Under the pieces are notes generated by a model that ran no database searches, was not told the DNA's origin, and saw only the letters and a program-made list of their open reading frames with translations. DNA of 64,000 nt from Promicromonospora iranensis (GTDB lineage Bacteria > Actinomycetota > Actinomycetes > Actinomycetales > Cellulomonadaceae): NCBI RefSeq assembly GCF_028994805.1, contig NZ_JAJQQP010000002.1, positions 464,684-528,683 of the forward strand, read 5' to 3'. Each line of letters opens with the position of its first letter. Position 1 is the stretch's first letter. Shown piece by piece: positions 33,301 to 40,950 of this stretch. Both the position numbers and the translations under genes were made by a program.

Positions 33301-33668
33301 GTCGCGATGGTGGCGTGGTCGAACGTGGCCAGGGCGTCGGCCAGCCGGCGGTGCCGGGCGACCCGCTCGGCGTCGTCGACGTCGAGCAGCGCCGCGAGGA
33401 CGGCGTCCACCGGGCCGGTCTCGCGGCCCGCGAGTGCGGCGGCGAACGTGCGCTCGGCCCGCAGCAGGGCGCCACGCACCCGGTCGCGCAGCTCCTGGGT
33501 CGCGGCCCGGCCGAAGGTCACGACGAGCATCTCGTCGAGCGGTACGACGCCCTCGGCGACGTACCTGGTCACGAGCGCGCCGATCGCGAAGGTCTTGCCG
33601 GTGCCCGCGCTCGCCTCCAGCAGGGCGGTCCCCCGCGGCAGCGGTCCGGTCAGGTCGAAGACGTCCAT
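30345..33668 (-). CDS. recB: Exodeoxyribonuclease V beta subunit (RecB)
   Basis: From ATG 33668 the protein has 1107 residues, normal for RecB. The UvrD-type 3'-5' helicase starts with LLEASAGTGKTFAIGALVTRYVAEG, followed by VVTFGRAATQELRDRVR, VLVDEFQDTDPVQW, LVGDPKQAIYAFRGGD and VHGSKGLQYPVVYLPF. The C-terminal nuclease domain has GSIDAVLRLPTGRFLVVDYKTN with the catalytic D...D-x-K. The frame stays open far upstream into recC, but the conserved N-terminus and the overlap with the recC stop define the start. It forms the recombinational repair nuclease with RecC and RecD. Confidence 0.96.
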   Translation of the reverse strand: MDVFDLTGPLPRGTALLEASAGTGKTFAIGALVTRYVAEGVVPLDEMLVVTFGRAATQELRDRVRGALLRAERTFAAALAGRETGPVDAVLAALLDVDDAERVARHRRLADALATFDHATIATIHQFCQLVLRSLGVAGDTEPGAELVDSLAELTVEVVDDLYLRWYGNAEQPPPFDRARALEVARDAVEDPRAALADADPDDAVGSARVAFAREVRAEMERRKRRLGILSYDDLLGRLADTLDPASADGGTAVGARMRDRWKVVLVDEFQDTDPVQWQVLERAFGADRAQALVLVGDPKQAIYAFRGGDVVAYLDAARGATTRATLGTNWRSDAPLVDTLGVVLRNAALGHEEIVVHPVTAERAGSRLSGAPHPAPVRLRQVLRDGLPQYKGLVKAAPAREHVAADLAADVAGLLASGATWDGRPLAAGDVAVLVSIRAHGRLVQDALAERGVAAVMAGGDVFATPAADEWLTLLEALESPHRSGLVRAAALTCFLGRTPADLDAGGEDVTARDADILHGWALLARHRGIAALLEVAEEQGLSGRLLARAEGERLLTDVRHLGQLLHELSVTESLGLTALVAWFRDERRRSGATERPRRLDSDAAAVQIVTVHGSKGLQYPVVYLPFAYDNYARPVDTALYHDEHGARTIDVSGSGAHWDAHCAAHRAEADGEELRKLYVALTRAQSQVVAWWVPTSSTPTSGLHRLVFGRVPGTREVPGTQPVKDDDYVTGVLRALQALGGPTAELAVPAAASAPAPADPHPPFGVRELHRAVDTTWRRTSYSGLVQTAADVPSVGSEPETGGTDDEPATPGPDVEEPVASVAASPLADLPRGAAFGSLVHAVLEHADPHAPDLRAELLEHVMDQLRWWPVPADPVALADALVPLHHTPLGPLADGRTLGEIGLPDRLRELTFELPLSGGDLRGPGPREARLGDLAPLVRAHLPADDPLAAYAELLEQPALGDQPLRGYLTGSIDAVLRLPTGRFLVVDYKTNFLGPAVADYSRTRMAEAMLHSHYPLQALLYGAVLHRYLRWRLPGYDPDTHLGGALYLFVRGMAGPDTPDADGSPAGVFSWRTPTSLVLALSDLLDGAAGAAGADTAPGREVA

Positions 33669-36600
33669 CAGTCGCTGAACCTCTCGTTCTGCAGGAGCGG
33701 GCTCCACACGCGCATCGCCAGGGCGCCGAGGCGGGTCGTCTCCCCGGGGTGCTCCTCGCCCGGCCGGGGCTCCTGCCCGGTCGCGGGCAGCGGAGCGCCG
33801 GACCCGTGGACGCGCACGTGCTCGGGATCGGCGGACTCGCCCTCCAGGCGCCCGCCGACCCATTTCTGCCACTGCTGCCCCGCCCGGAACCGCGCCTCGC
33901 CGGGGTCGCCACCGGTCCGGCGCGCCTCGGCGTAGGCCAGCGACGCCTTCACCGGCAGCGGCAGGGGCTCGGTCAGCCCGCGGTCGCGCAGCGCGACCAG
34001 GTCGCGCAGCAGGTCGACCGCCGTATGGTCGAGCGGCCCCAGCCGCGACCCCTGCCACGTCCCCCGCGACCGGGGGTTCGCGGGCCGGCCGAGCGTGTAG
34101 GCGACCCAGGGGCGGTCGTCGTCGGACGCCGCGAGCGCCAGCAGCCGGATCCAGGACTGCAGGCGGTGCCTGCCGCCGAGCCTGCTGTACGACACCGCGA
34201 TCGGGCGGTCGCCGTGCACGCCTGGCACGGTGCCGCGCAGGCTGCGCCCGTCGCCCAGGTCGACGTCGACGTCCACGGCTCGCGCAGGGCTCGCGCGCAG
34301 CCCTCCTGCGGCCTCGGCGAGCGGTCCCACCTCGTCGGCGATGCCGCGCAGGAGGCGCCAGCCCAGGCGCCCCGGCGGCAGCTGCCCGCGCCGCCACTCC
34401 TTCTGGACGGCGTCGGTGAGCGGGGCGCCGGACAGGACATCGTGCAGGACCCGCTCCCCCACGGCCCAGCGACCCAGCCCGTCGAGCTCGACGGGCAGGC
34501 CGTCGTCGAGGGGTTCCTCCGCCCAGGCCCTGCCGACGTCGAGGCGCTGGGTGAGGAACCCGCGTGCCGGAGAGCGGTAGAACGCGAGCAGGTCGTCGAG
34601 CGGGACGACGCCGTCGTCCGTGGGCGCGGGCTCCGGGAGCGGCGAGGCCAGGAACGGTGCCGCCGGAGCACGTGTGCCGGCCGCTGCGCGGGCACCGGTC
34701 AGGGCCGCGCGGTCGAACGTGAAGGCGGACCCGGGCACGAGGGCTCCCGGCTCGACGTTGCGCCGGTCGAACGGCTGCAGGGGGTGCCGGACGGTCACGG
34801 CACCGGACACCGGGCGCCCGTCGGGCGTGCGCGCCGTCTCGTCGAGCGCGTCGACCAGCTCGCCGAGCGGAACGGCGGGGGGCCGCTCCTGGCCCGAGTA
34901 CTCGTCGGCGCCGCTGTAGGTGACCACGAGGGTCTCGGTGGCGGCGAGGATCGCGTCGAGGAACAGCTGCCGGTCCTCGCTCCGGGGGTCGCGCTCGCCC
35001 GTCCGCGGGTCGCGCGCCAGGACGTCGTCGCCGTCGGTGGCGCCGACGCGCGGGAACACGCCGTCGTCGAGACCCAGCAGGGCGACGACGCGGTGCGGCA
35101 CGGACCGCATCGGCACGAGCGTGGCGACCGTCAGCGTGCCGGTGCGGAAGTTCGCCCGGGTCGGGCGGCCCGCCACCCGGTCGGCGAGCAGCGCCCGCAC
35201 GTCCGGCAGCCGCAGGACCACCGCCGGGTCGGCCGCGTCGCCGCGCACCCGGGCGAGCTCGCGCCGCACCTGGGCGAGCTGCCACGCGTCGGTGGTCGGT
35301 ACGGCGGTGAGGGCCGCGACGCCGTCCTCGAGCACGGTGAGCCAGTGACCGAGCGGATGCTCGCCGACGAGCGCGTCGGTGACGTCGCGCAGCCGCTCCA
35401 CGAGCTCGGTCAGCCGGCCGACGAGCTCGGCCTGCCCGCTGCCGACGTCGTCGAGCGGCAGGGTGCGGTCCAGCCAGGTGCCCGTGTCGTCCGACATCGC
35501 GACCCCCGCCAGCAGGCGGTCCACGCCCGCCTGCCAGGTGCCCGACCCGTAGTCGGCCAGGCCGAAGCCGGCGCGGTGCTCGGCGTCGAAGCCCCACCGC
35601 ACGCCGGTCTCGCGCGCCCACCGGGCGAGCTGGTCCAGGTCGTCGTCGCGGAACCCGAAGCGGCGGCGCACGGGTTCCGCGTGGGCCAGGTCCACGACGT
35701 CGCGCACCCCCGCCCGCCCGCCGGCGAGATCCAGGAGGCGCGCGACGACCGCGAGCAGCGGGTTGGTCCGGTCCAGCGCCCGGTCCGCGAGCCGCACGCG
35801 CAGGCCGTGCGCAGGGTGCCCGTGCGGCCCGACGACGTCGGCCAGGCCGAAGGCCGCGGCGACCAGGGGCGCGTAGGTCTCGATGTCGGGGCACATGACG
35901 AGGACGTCGCGCGGCTCCAGCGACGGGTCGTCGGCCAGCAGACCGACCAGCACGTCGCGCAGCACCTCGACCTGGCGTGCCGGGCCGTGGCAGGCGTGCA
36001 CCTGGACCGAACGGTCGGCGGGGTCCAGCAGGCGGGCGTGCGCATCGCCGACGGCGTCGGCCCGCAGGTCGTGCTGGAGCATCCCCAGGAGGGTGGAGGG
36101 CTGCGTGCCGACGTCGTCGGCGACCGAGGCATCCCGCAGATCGACGGCGGACAGAGTGCGCTGGAGCTCACGGGTGTCGCGGCCGAGCGTGGCCAGGAGC
36201 CGGTGCCCGACGCGTTCGTGGGAGCGGTCGGCCGCCCGGTCGACGGGCCCGCCGAGATCCGCGAGCGCCGACCAGAGCCGGGCCGAGGGGTGCGGCAGCC
36301 ACAGGTGCACGTCGCGGTGCCGGCCGAGCGCGCCGACCAGCTCGACCTCGCTCGCGGCCAGGCGCGTGTGGCCGAACAGGGACAGGCGCCCCGGCAGGTC
36401 GAACGCATCCGGCTCGGTGCGCAGCCGCTCGACGACGGCCGCGTGCCGCAGGTGCGGCGGTTCGGCGTCGACCCGCTCGGCCGTCGCCCGCCACAAGGGC
36501 GGCTGCCACGCGAGGTCCGCGGGGACCGGGCGCCCGCACCCGTCGGTGTCCCGGCCCGCGACCCAGTCGGCGACGAGAGCCGGCCGCTGGGTGGCGTAGC

Positions 36601-37039
36601 CGGCGAAGAGCCGGGCCAGGCGGCGCGCGACGGCGAACCGTCGGCCGCGGCGCAGGTCGCCCTCCTCCCCCGGCATGCCGTGGCCCAGGTGCTGGGCGAG
36701 CAGCGCCGCCCACGGCGCGTCGAGGCTCTCGTCGATCGCCGTCAGCAGGGGCCAGGTCAGGGCCTCCGGCGCCCACGGGTCGTCGTCCCGGGTGCCCGTG
36801 ACGTCGGCGAACAACGACGCCGGCGAGCGCAGGTCGACGCCGGCGCACACCCCGTCGTCGCGCCCGGGGGCGGCGCCGAGCCGGTGGCTGAGCCGCTGCG
36901 CGAGCCAGCGTTCGACGCCGCGGGCCGGCACGACGACGACCTCGGTGGCGAACGGGTCCTCCAGCGGCGCCGCCAGCAGGTCCCCCAACCCCTGGACGAG
37001 CAGGTCCGTGCGCGACGCACGATGGAGGACGACAGCCAT
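33668..37039 (-). CDS. recC: Exodeoxyribonuclease V gamma subunit (RecC)
   Basis: From ATG 37039 the protein has 1123 residues. The N-terminus VLHRASRTDLLVQGLGDLLA...EVVVVPARGVERWLAQRLSHRLG is characteristic of RecC, followed by an inactivated helicase fold with VMCPDIETYAPLV, VALLGLDDGVFPR and VTYSGADEYSGQERPPAVPL. RecC scans single strands for Chi-like sites in RecBCD. It is the first gene of the operon; its stop overlaps the recB ATG. A divergent small membrane protein gene begins about 20 bp away, so promoters are tightly packed. Confidence 0.94.
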   Translation of the reverse strand: MAVVLHRASRTDLLVQGLGDLLAAPLEDPFATEVVVVPARGVERWLAQRLSHRLGAAPGRDDGVCAGVDLRSPASLFADVTGTRDDDPWAPEALTWPLLTAIDESLDAPWAALLAQHLGHGMPGEEGDLRRGRRFAVARRLARLFAGYATQRPALVADWVAGRDTDGCGRPVPADLAWQPPLWRATAERVDAEPPHLRHAAVVERLRTEPDAFDLPGRLSLFGHTRLAASEVELVGALGRHRDVHLWLPHPSARLWSALADLGGPVDRAADRSHERVGHRLLATLGRDTRELQRTLSAVDLRDASVADDVGTQPSTLLGMLQHDLRADAVGDAHARLLDPADRSVQVHACHGPARQVEVLRDVLVGLLADDPSLEPRDVLVMCPDIETYAPLVAAAFGLADVVGPHGHPAHGLRVRLADRALDRTNPLLAVVARLLDLAGGRAGVRDVVDLAHAEPVRRRFGFRDDDLDQLARWARETGVRWGFDAEHRAGFGLADYGSGTWQAGVDRLLAGVAMSDDTGTWLDRTLPLDDVGSGQAELVGRLTELVERLRDVTDALVGEHPLGHWLTVLEDGVAALTAVPTTDAWQLAQVRRELARVRGDAADPAVVLRLPDVRALLADRVAGRPTRANFRTGTLTVATLVPMRSVPHRVVALLGLDDGVFPRVGATDGDDVLARDPRTGERDPRSEDRQLFLDAILAATETLVVTYSGADEYSGQERPPAVPLGELVDALDETARTPDGRPVSGAVTVRHPLQPFDRRNVEPGALVPGSAFTFDRAALTGARAAAGTRAPAAPFLASPLPEPAPTDDGVVPLDDLLAFYRSPARGFLTQRLDVGRAWAEEPLDDGLPVELDGLGRWAVGERVLHDVLSGAPLTDAVQKEWRRGQLPPGRLGWRLLRGIADEVGPLAEAAGGLRASPARAVDVDVDLGDGRSLRGTVPGVHGDRPIAVSYSRLGGRHRLQSWIRLLALAASDDDRPWVAYTLGRPANPRSRGTWQGSRLGPLDHTAVDLLRDLVALRDRGLTEPLPLPVKASLAYAEARRTGGDPGEARFRAGQQWQKWVGGRLEGESADPEHVRVHGSGAPLPATGQEPRPGEEHPGETTRLGALAMRVWSPLLQNERFSD

Positions 37040-37068
37040 GGCGCCAAGGTATCGCCACAATGGTGGCC

Positions 37069-37452
37069 ATGCCGCAGAACAAGCACATGACCGCTCTCGC
37101 CACGTTCGTCATCGCCGCCCTGACGACGGCCACCTGGTGGACCCTCGGCCGGGACACGACCCGTGAGGTCGACGCCGCGACCGGGAACGTCTCCGGGCCC
37201 TACGAGGCGCCTCAGGTGATCGCGTGCGTCGTCGTGCTCGTCGGACTGGTGGTGGTCGGTTCCGTGGTGCTCCCGGCATGGCTCGCGGTGCTCGCGGTCA
37301 GCCTGCCCTTCACGGCGGCCTGGACCCTCCACGCCGCGTCGAACGACGACTCCGGGCTGTGGGCGGTCGGGGCGATCCTCGTGCTGGTCGGCACGCTGGT
37401 GGGCGCCACGATCGTCGCCGCGGTCACGCGCGCCCTGGTCCGCAACCGGTGA
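37069..37452 (+). CDS. Small membrane protein, unknown
   Basis: The 127-residue product (ATG 37069; an in-frame ATG at 37060 would add three residues) has about four hydrophobic segments: ALATFVIAALTTATWWTLG, VIACVVVLVGLVVVGSVVL, WLAVLAVSLPFTAAWTL and VGAILVLVGTLVGATIVAAV, with a basic C-terminus. It is preceded by CCAAGG. No family was recognised. It is divergent from recC, with the promoters in under 30 bp. Confidence 0.65.
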   Translation: MPQNKHMTALATFVIAALTTATWWTLGRDTTREVDAATGNVSGPYEAPQVIACVVVLVGLVVVGSVVLPAWLAVLAVSLPFTAAWTLHAASNDDSGLWAVGAILVLVGTLVGATIVAAVTRALVRNR

Positions 37453-37477
37453 GGACCCCGCCCAGGGACCAGCCGCG

Positions 37478-39541
37478 TCAGACCAGGTCCCGGGCGATCC
37501 GCCGTTGCCAGTTCTGCGAGTAGACGCGCGGGTCCCCCTGTGCCTCGTCCAGCTCGTACGCATCGAGCTGCGCGTTGATCAGGAAGTCGGTCGCCGTGCA
37601 CGTCAGGACGGTGCGCGTGACCACCTCCACGCGCCAGTCGTCGCCGTTCTCCAGCCGGCGGACCGTACGGGTCTCGCCGCGTACGGAGGTCACGTCGTTC
37701 CACCGGAAGCTGTACCACTCGCGGGTGTCGCGGTGGATCACCGTGCCGGTGTCCTCGATCCGGAAGACGCCCTGGTCGTTGACGATCGCCAGCGTCGAGA
37801 CATCCGTCGCGAGATCTCGCGTGACCCGCCACGAGTGCTCACCGGTGGCGAGCACCGTCGTCTCGTCCTCCTCGGCCGCCTCCGGCTCCCCGAAGGGGCG
37901 CAGGTCCTCGTCCTCGGGGCGGGGGCGGCGGACCGGCAGGTGCAGGGCGCTGCTGCCGGTGGTGATCGTCACGGTCGCCGGCTCGGGGGCTGGCCAGACC
38001 AGCGGCCAGTACGACGTCGAGACCGAGACCCGCAGCCGGTGCCCGGCGGGCAGGGACTGGGCGATGCCGTTGAGCTGGACCGTCACCGGGTAGGTGCGGT
38101 CGGGCTCGAGCGGCTGCGGGTGCTCGCTGCCGTCGCGGTGCGTCAGGTTCAGCACCCCGTAGGTCACGCGGGTGGCCTCCCCGTCCGGGGCGACGTCGGA
38201 CAGCCGGACGGCGAGCTGTGCCACCGGACGGTCCGACGAGACCTCGAGCGCGACGCAGGGCAGCCCCAGGAGCTCCAGGGGCTCGGCGAGCGGCTCCGTC
38301 TCGAACACGAGGGCGCCGCCGTCCTCCTCCCGCTGGTCGTACGGCAGGTCGGGCACCGCCGAGTAGGAGGCCCACTTGCCGGCGAACATCCCGACGCTGA
38401 GGGGCGAGCGCAGGCTCACCTGCTGCTCGCCGGCCTCGTCCTGCTCCAGTGCCACGTGACCGCCGCCCACCGGCGACAGGTGGTGGGGTGTGAACCGGTA
38501 CTCCCGGTCCTCGACCCCGGGCGCCGGCCAGCTCGGTTCGGCCACCCAGCGGCCGGGCCGGTCCTCGTAGGAGGCGCTGGGCGGGACGCTGTCCTGCATC
38601 CACGCGCGCAGCATCGGCTCGTCCTCGAGGCCGGTGTCGACCCCCTTGAGCCAGTGGTCCCACCAGCGCACCACCTCCTGGAGAAAGCCGATGGGCGGTC
38701 CCGGCACGCCGAGGTGGGGGTAGCGGTGACCCCACGGGCCGATCAGCCCCTTGCGGGGGACGTCGAGGTTCTCCAGGAGCCGGAAGATGGCGTTGGTGTA
38801 GCCGTCCGCCCAGCCGCCGACGGCCATCACCGGGCACCGCACCCGGGAGTAGTCCTCGCAGACCGACGCCGGCTTCCAGTAGTCGTCGCGGCGCTGGTGC
38901 TGCAACCAGGTGTCCAACCACAGCCCGCTGCCCTCGAGCCGTTCGTGCCACATCTCGCGCCAGCGGTCGCCGACGACGGCGGGGTCGGGCGGCAGGCTGT
39001 TGAACGCGAACATCACCGTCGCCTCCGACAGGTTGTCCGCGAGCAGGCAGCCGCCCATGTAGTGCATGTTGTCGACGTACAGGTCGTCGGTGGCCGACGC
39101 GCTGACGACCGCCTTGAGCGCGGGCGGCGCTCCGGCGGCCACCTGGAGGCTGTTGAAGCCGCCCCACGAGATGCCCATCATTCCCACGTTGCCGTCGCAC
39201 CACGGCTGCTCCGCCAGCCAGGCGATCACGTCCTCGGCGTCGTGGAGCTCCTGCTCGCGGTACTCGTCCACCAGCACGCCGTCGGAGTCGCCGCTGCCGC
39301 GCAGGTCGACCCGCACGCAGACGTACCCGTGCCCGGCGATGTACGGGTGGTTGTGCGCGTCCCGGCCGCGCGTGGCGTCCCGTTTGCGGTAAGGGATGTA
39401 CTCCACGACGGCGGGGACGGGGTGCGTCGCGGCGTCGACCGGTGCCCACATCCGCGCGGCCACGTGCTGGCCGTCGCGCAACGGGATGAACAGGTTCTCG
39501 ACGGTCTCGACCTCGTGCGGCAGGTCGGTGGCTGTCCTCAT
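37478..39541 (-). CDS. CocE/NonD-family alpha/beta hydrolase
   Basis: From ATG 39541, with GGAGG upstream and ATGA overlap with the ATP-grasp stop, the protein has 687 residues. The S15-type hydrolase domain has VEYIPYRKRDATRGRD, VRVDLRGSGDSDG and the nucleophile Ser in VGMMGISWGGFNSLQVAA. The WGHRYPHLG segment supplies the catalytic His. Residues from about 330 form the jelly-roll X-Pro dipeptidyl-peptidase C-terminal domain; the last 200 residues are an additional beta-rich part (WRVTRDLATDVSTLAIVNDQGVFRIED). The family hydrolyses esters or amides. Coupling to an ATP-grasp ligase suggests a linked substrate. Confidence 0.88.
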   Translation of the reverse strand: MRTATDLPHEVETVENLFIPLRDGQHVAARMWAPVDAATHPVPAVVEYIPYRKRDATRGRDAHNHPYIAGHGYVCVRVDLRGSGDSDGVLVDEYREQELHDAEDVIAWLAEQPWCDGNVGMMGISWGGFNSLQVAAGAPPALKAVVSASATDDLYVDNMHYMGGCLLADNLSEATVMFAFNSLPPDPAVVGDRWREMWHERLEGSGLWLDTWLQHQRRDDYWKPASVCEDYSRVRCPVMAVGGWADGYTNAIFRLLENLDVPRKGLIGPWGHRYPHLGVPGPPIGFLQEVVRWWDHWLKGVDTGLEDEPMLRAWMQDSVPPSASYEDRPGRWVAEPSWPAPGVEDREYRFTPHHLSPVGGGHVALEQDEAGEQQVSLRSPLSVGMFAGKWASYSAVPDLPYDQREEDGGALVFETEPLAEPLELLGLPCVALEVSSDRPVAQLAVRLSDVAPDGEATRVTYGVLNLTHRDGSEHPQPLEPDRTYPVTVQLNGIAQSLPAGHRLRVSVSTSYWPLVWPAPEPATVTITTGSSALHLPVRRPRPEDEDLRPFGEPEAAEEDETTVLATGEHSWRVTRDLATDVSTLAIVNDQGVFRIEDTGTVIHRDTREWYSFRWNDVTSVRGETRTVRRLENGDDWRVEVVTRTVLTCTATDFLINAQLDAYELDEAQGDPRVYSQNWQRRIARDLV

Positions 39542-40857
39542 CCAGGGGCCTCCTCGGTGACGGGTTCGAGCTCGAAGGGCAGCATGTCCACCGCCTGGCG
39601 GAACCGGGCGGCGAGCTGGTCGTGGTCGTCGGCTCCCAGGTAGACGCTGCCCAGCTTGAAGCGGTAGCTGTCCTGGTGCGGCAGGTCGGAGAGCCGGTCG
39701 CCGGGTGACACCTGCAGGGTGACCTTCGTGCCCGGCAGCACCCGCTCGAGGGCGGCAAGCTCGTTCTCCCCGGGGACGCCGCGCACGACCGCATCGGCGT
39801 CGTGGAAGATGTGCCACTGGCCGGCGACCGCGAACGAGCCCTCCCCGCGCGGCATATGAGGCACCTCGCCCAGCGCGACGTCGATGGCCACCTCGTGGTT
39901 GGACGTGCCGTCGACCTTGAGGAAGAGCTCGGTGTGGGACTGCGAGATGCGCGTGTTCACCTCGATGAGCCGCAGGCGGTCCGTCTCCGGGTCCCACATG
40001 TACTCGACGTTGAAGGCCCCGTCGTCGTACCCGATGTGCCGCAGGAACCGCTCCGCGGTGTCGACCATCCGCTCCTGCACCTCCGCCGGGACCGTCACCG
40101 CGGGATAGTCCAGGTGGTCGATGCTGTGCCCGGACGGGTCCTTGTGCATGTCGACGATGCCGTGCACGCTGAACCTGCCCTGCGCGACCACGCCCTCGGG
40201 GGCGGCCTGGGTCCCCGTGATGATCTCCTCGGCGAGGCAGGTGTTCCCGTCCGCCCCGCGGACGCTCTCCGGGAGGTCCACCCGGCTCAGCACCTGGTTG
40301 AAGGCGTCGCCGACGTCGGTGATCTCCGCCCGGATCTCCTCCAGGGCCGCCTCGAACTCCTCCTTGTCGTGGATCTCGAAGCCCAGGTTCGACGAGTGCG
40401 CCTTGACCGGCTTCACCCAGAACGGGTAGGGCAGCCGTACCTGGTCCAGGGCGTCGTCGGCGAACGGGTCGAACGCGGTGAACCCCGGGACCACCTCGGG
40501 GACCGACTGCTGCTGCTCCAGCCGGCTCCAGTACTTGTGCTCGCACTTGAGCATGCTCGTCACGGACGGGGCGGGGATGCCGTGCTCGTGGGACAGGATG
40601 GGCGCCAGCAGCGAGCTCGGGAAGTCCCAGTGGCACACGATGGCGTCGATGGGACCTGAGAAGCCGGCGAGCTCGGCGCGCGCCTTGTCCAGCAGTGCGT
40701 CGAAGTCGTAGTTCGTGTCACGGACGAGCGTCTCGTAGTCGAGCAGCGAGTGGAACTGGTAGCGCGCGGCGTGCCGCATGCTCTCCAGCTCCTCCCGCTG
40801 CAGGCCGGTCATGCCGAGCACGAAGACGTTGCGAGTCGTACTGTCGGATTTGCTCAT
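39538..40857 (-). CDS. ATP-grasp carboxylate-amine ligase-like protein
   Basis: From ATG 40857 the protein has 439 residues. An N-terminal nucleotide-fold region (NVFVLGMTGLQREEL) leads to an ATP-grasp domain with PYPFWVKPVKAHSSNLGFEI for the P-loop lysine, an LAEEIITG hinge, and RLRLIEVNTRISQSHTELF for Mg-ATP binding Glu/Asn/Arg. The C-terminal 100 residues resemble the small beta domain of biotin-carboxylase-like ligases. It probably activates a carboxylate and joins it to an amine or amino acid. It is translationally coupled to the CocE-type hydrolase. The product is unknown; no peptide synthetase or precursor gene is adjacent. Confidence 0.85.
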   Translation of the reverse strand: MSKSDSTTRNVFVLGMTGLQREELESMRHAARYQFHSLLDYETLVRDTNYDFDALLDKARAELAGFSGPIDAIVCHWDFPSSLLAPILSHEHGIPAPSVTSMLKCEHKYWSRLEQQQSVPEVVPGFTAFDPFADDALDQVRLPYPFWVKPVKAHSSNLGFEIHDKEEFEAALEEIRAEITDVGDAFNQVLSRVDLPESVRGADGNTCLAEEIITGTQAAPEGVVAQGRFSVHGIVDMHKDPSGHSIDHLDYPAVTVPAEVQERMVDTAERFLRHIGYDDGAFNVEYMWDPETDRLRLIEVNTRISQSHTELFLKVDGTSNHEVAIDVALGEVPHMPRGEGSFAVAGQWHIFHDADAVVRGVPGENELAALERVLPGTKVTLQVSPGDRLSDLPHQDSYRFKLGSVYLGADDHDQLAARFRQAVDMLPFELEPVTEEAPG

Positions 40858-40950
40858 ATTGTTGAGGCAACCACGAGCTTCACCCCCTCGCAACGAGGCA
40901 TGCCACCGGCGACCGTCCGGTGGGAACCCAGGTGGGTCGGTCCGGTCGGC

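Noticed and set aside
33669..35894. The recB frame stays open about 2.2 kb upstream, suggesting a giant fusion.
   Set aside because: The upstream part is antisense-like high-GC frame within recC; the conserved RecB N-terminus and the recC stop overlap place the start at 33668.
39542..40636. The CocE-type frame stays open upstream of 39541.
   Set aside because: This part overlaps the clearly coding ATP-grasp gene in another frame and has no family features.
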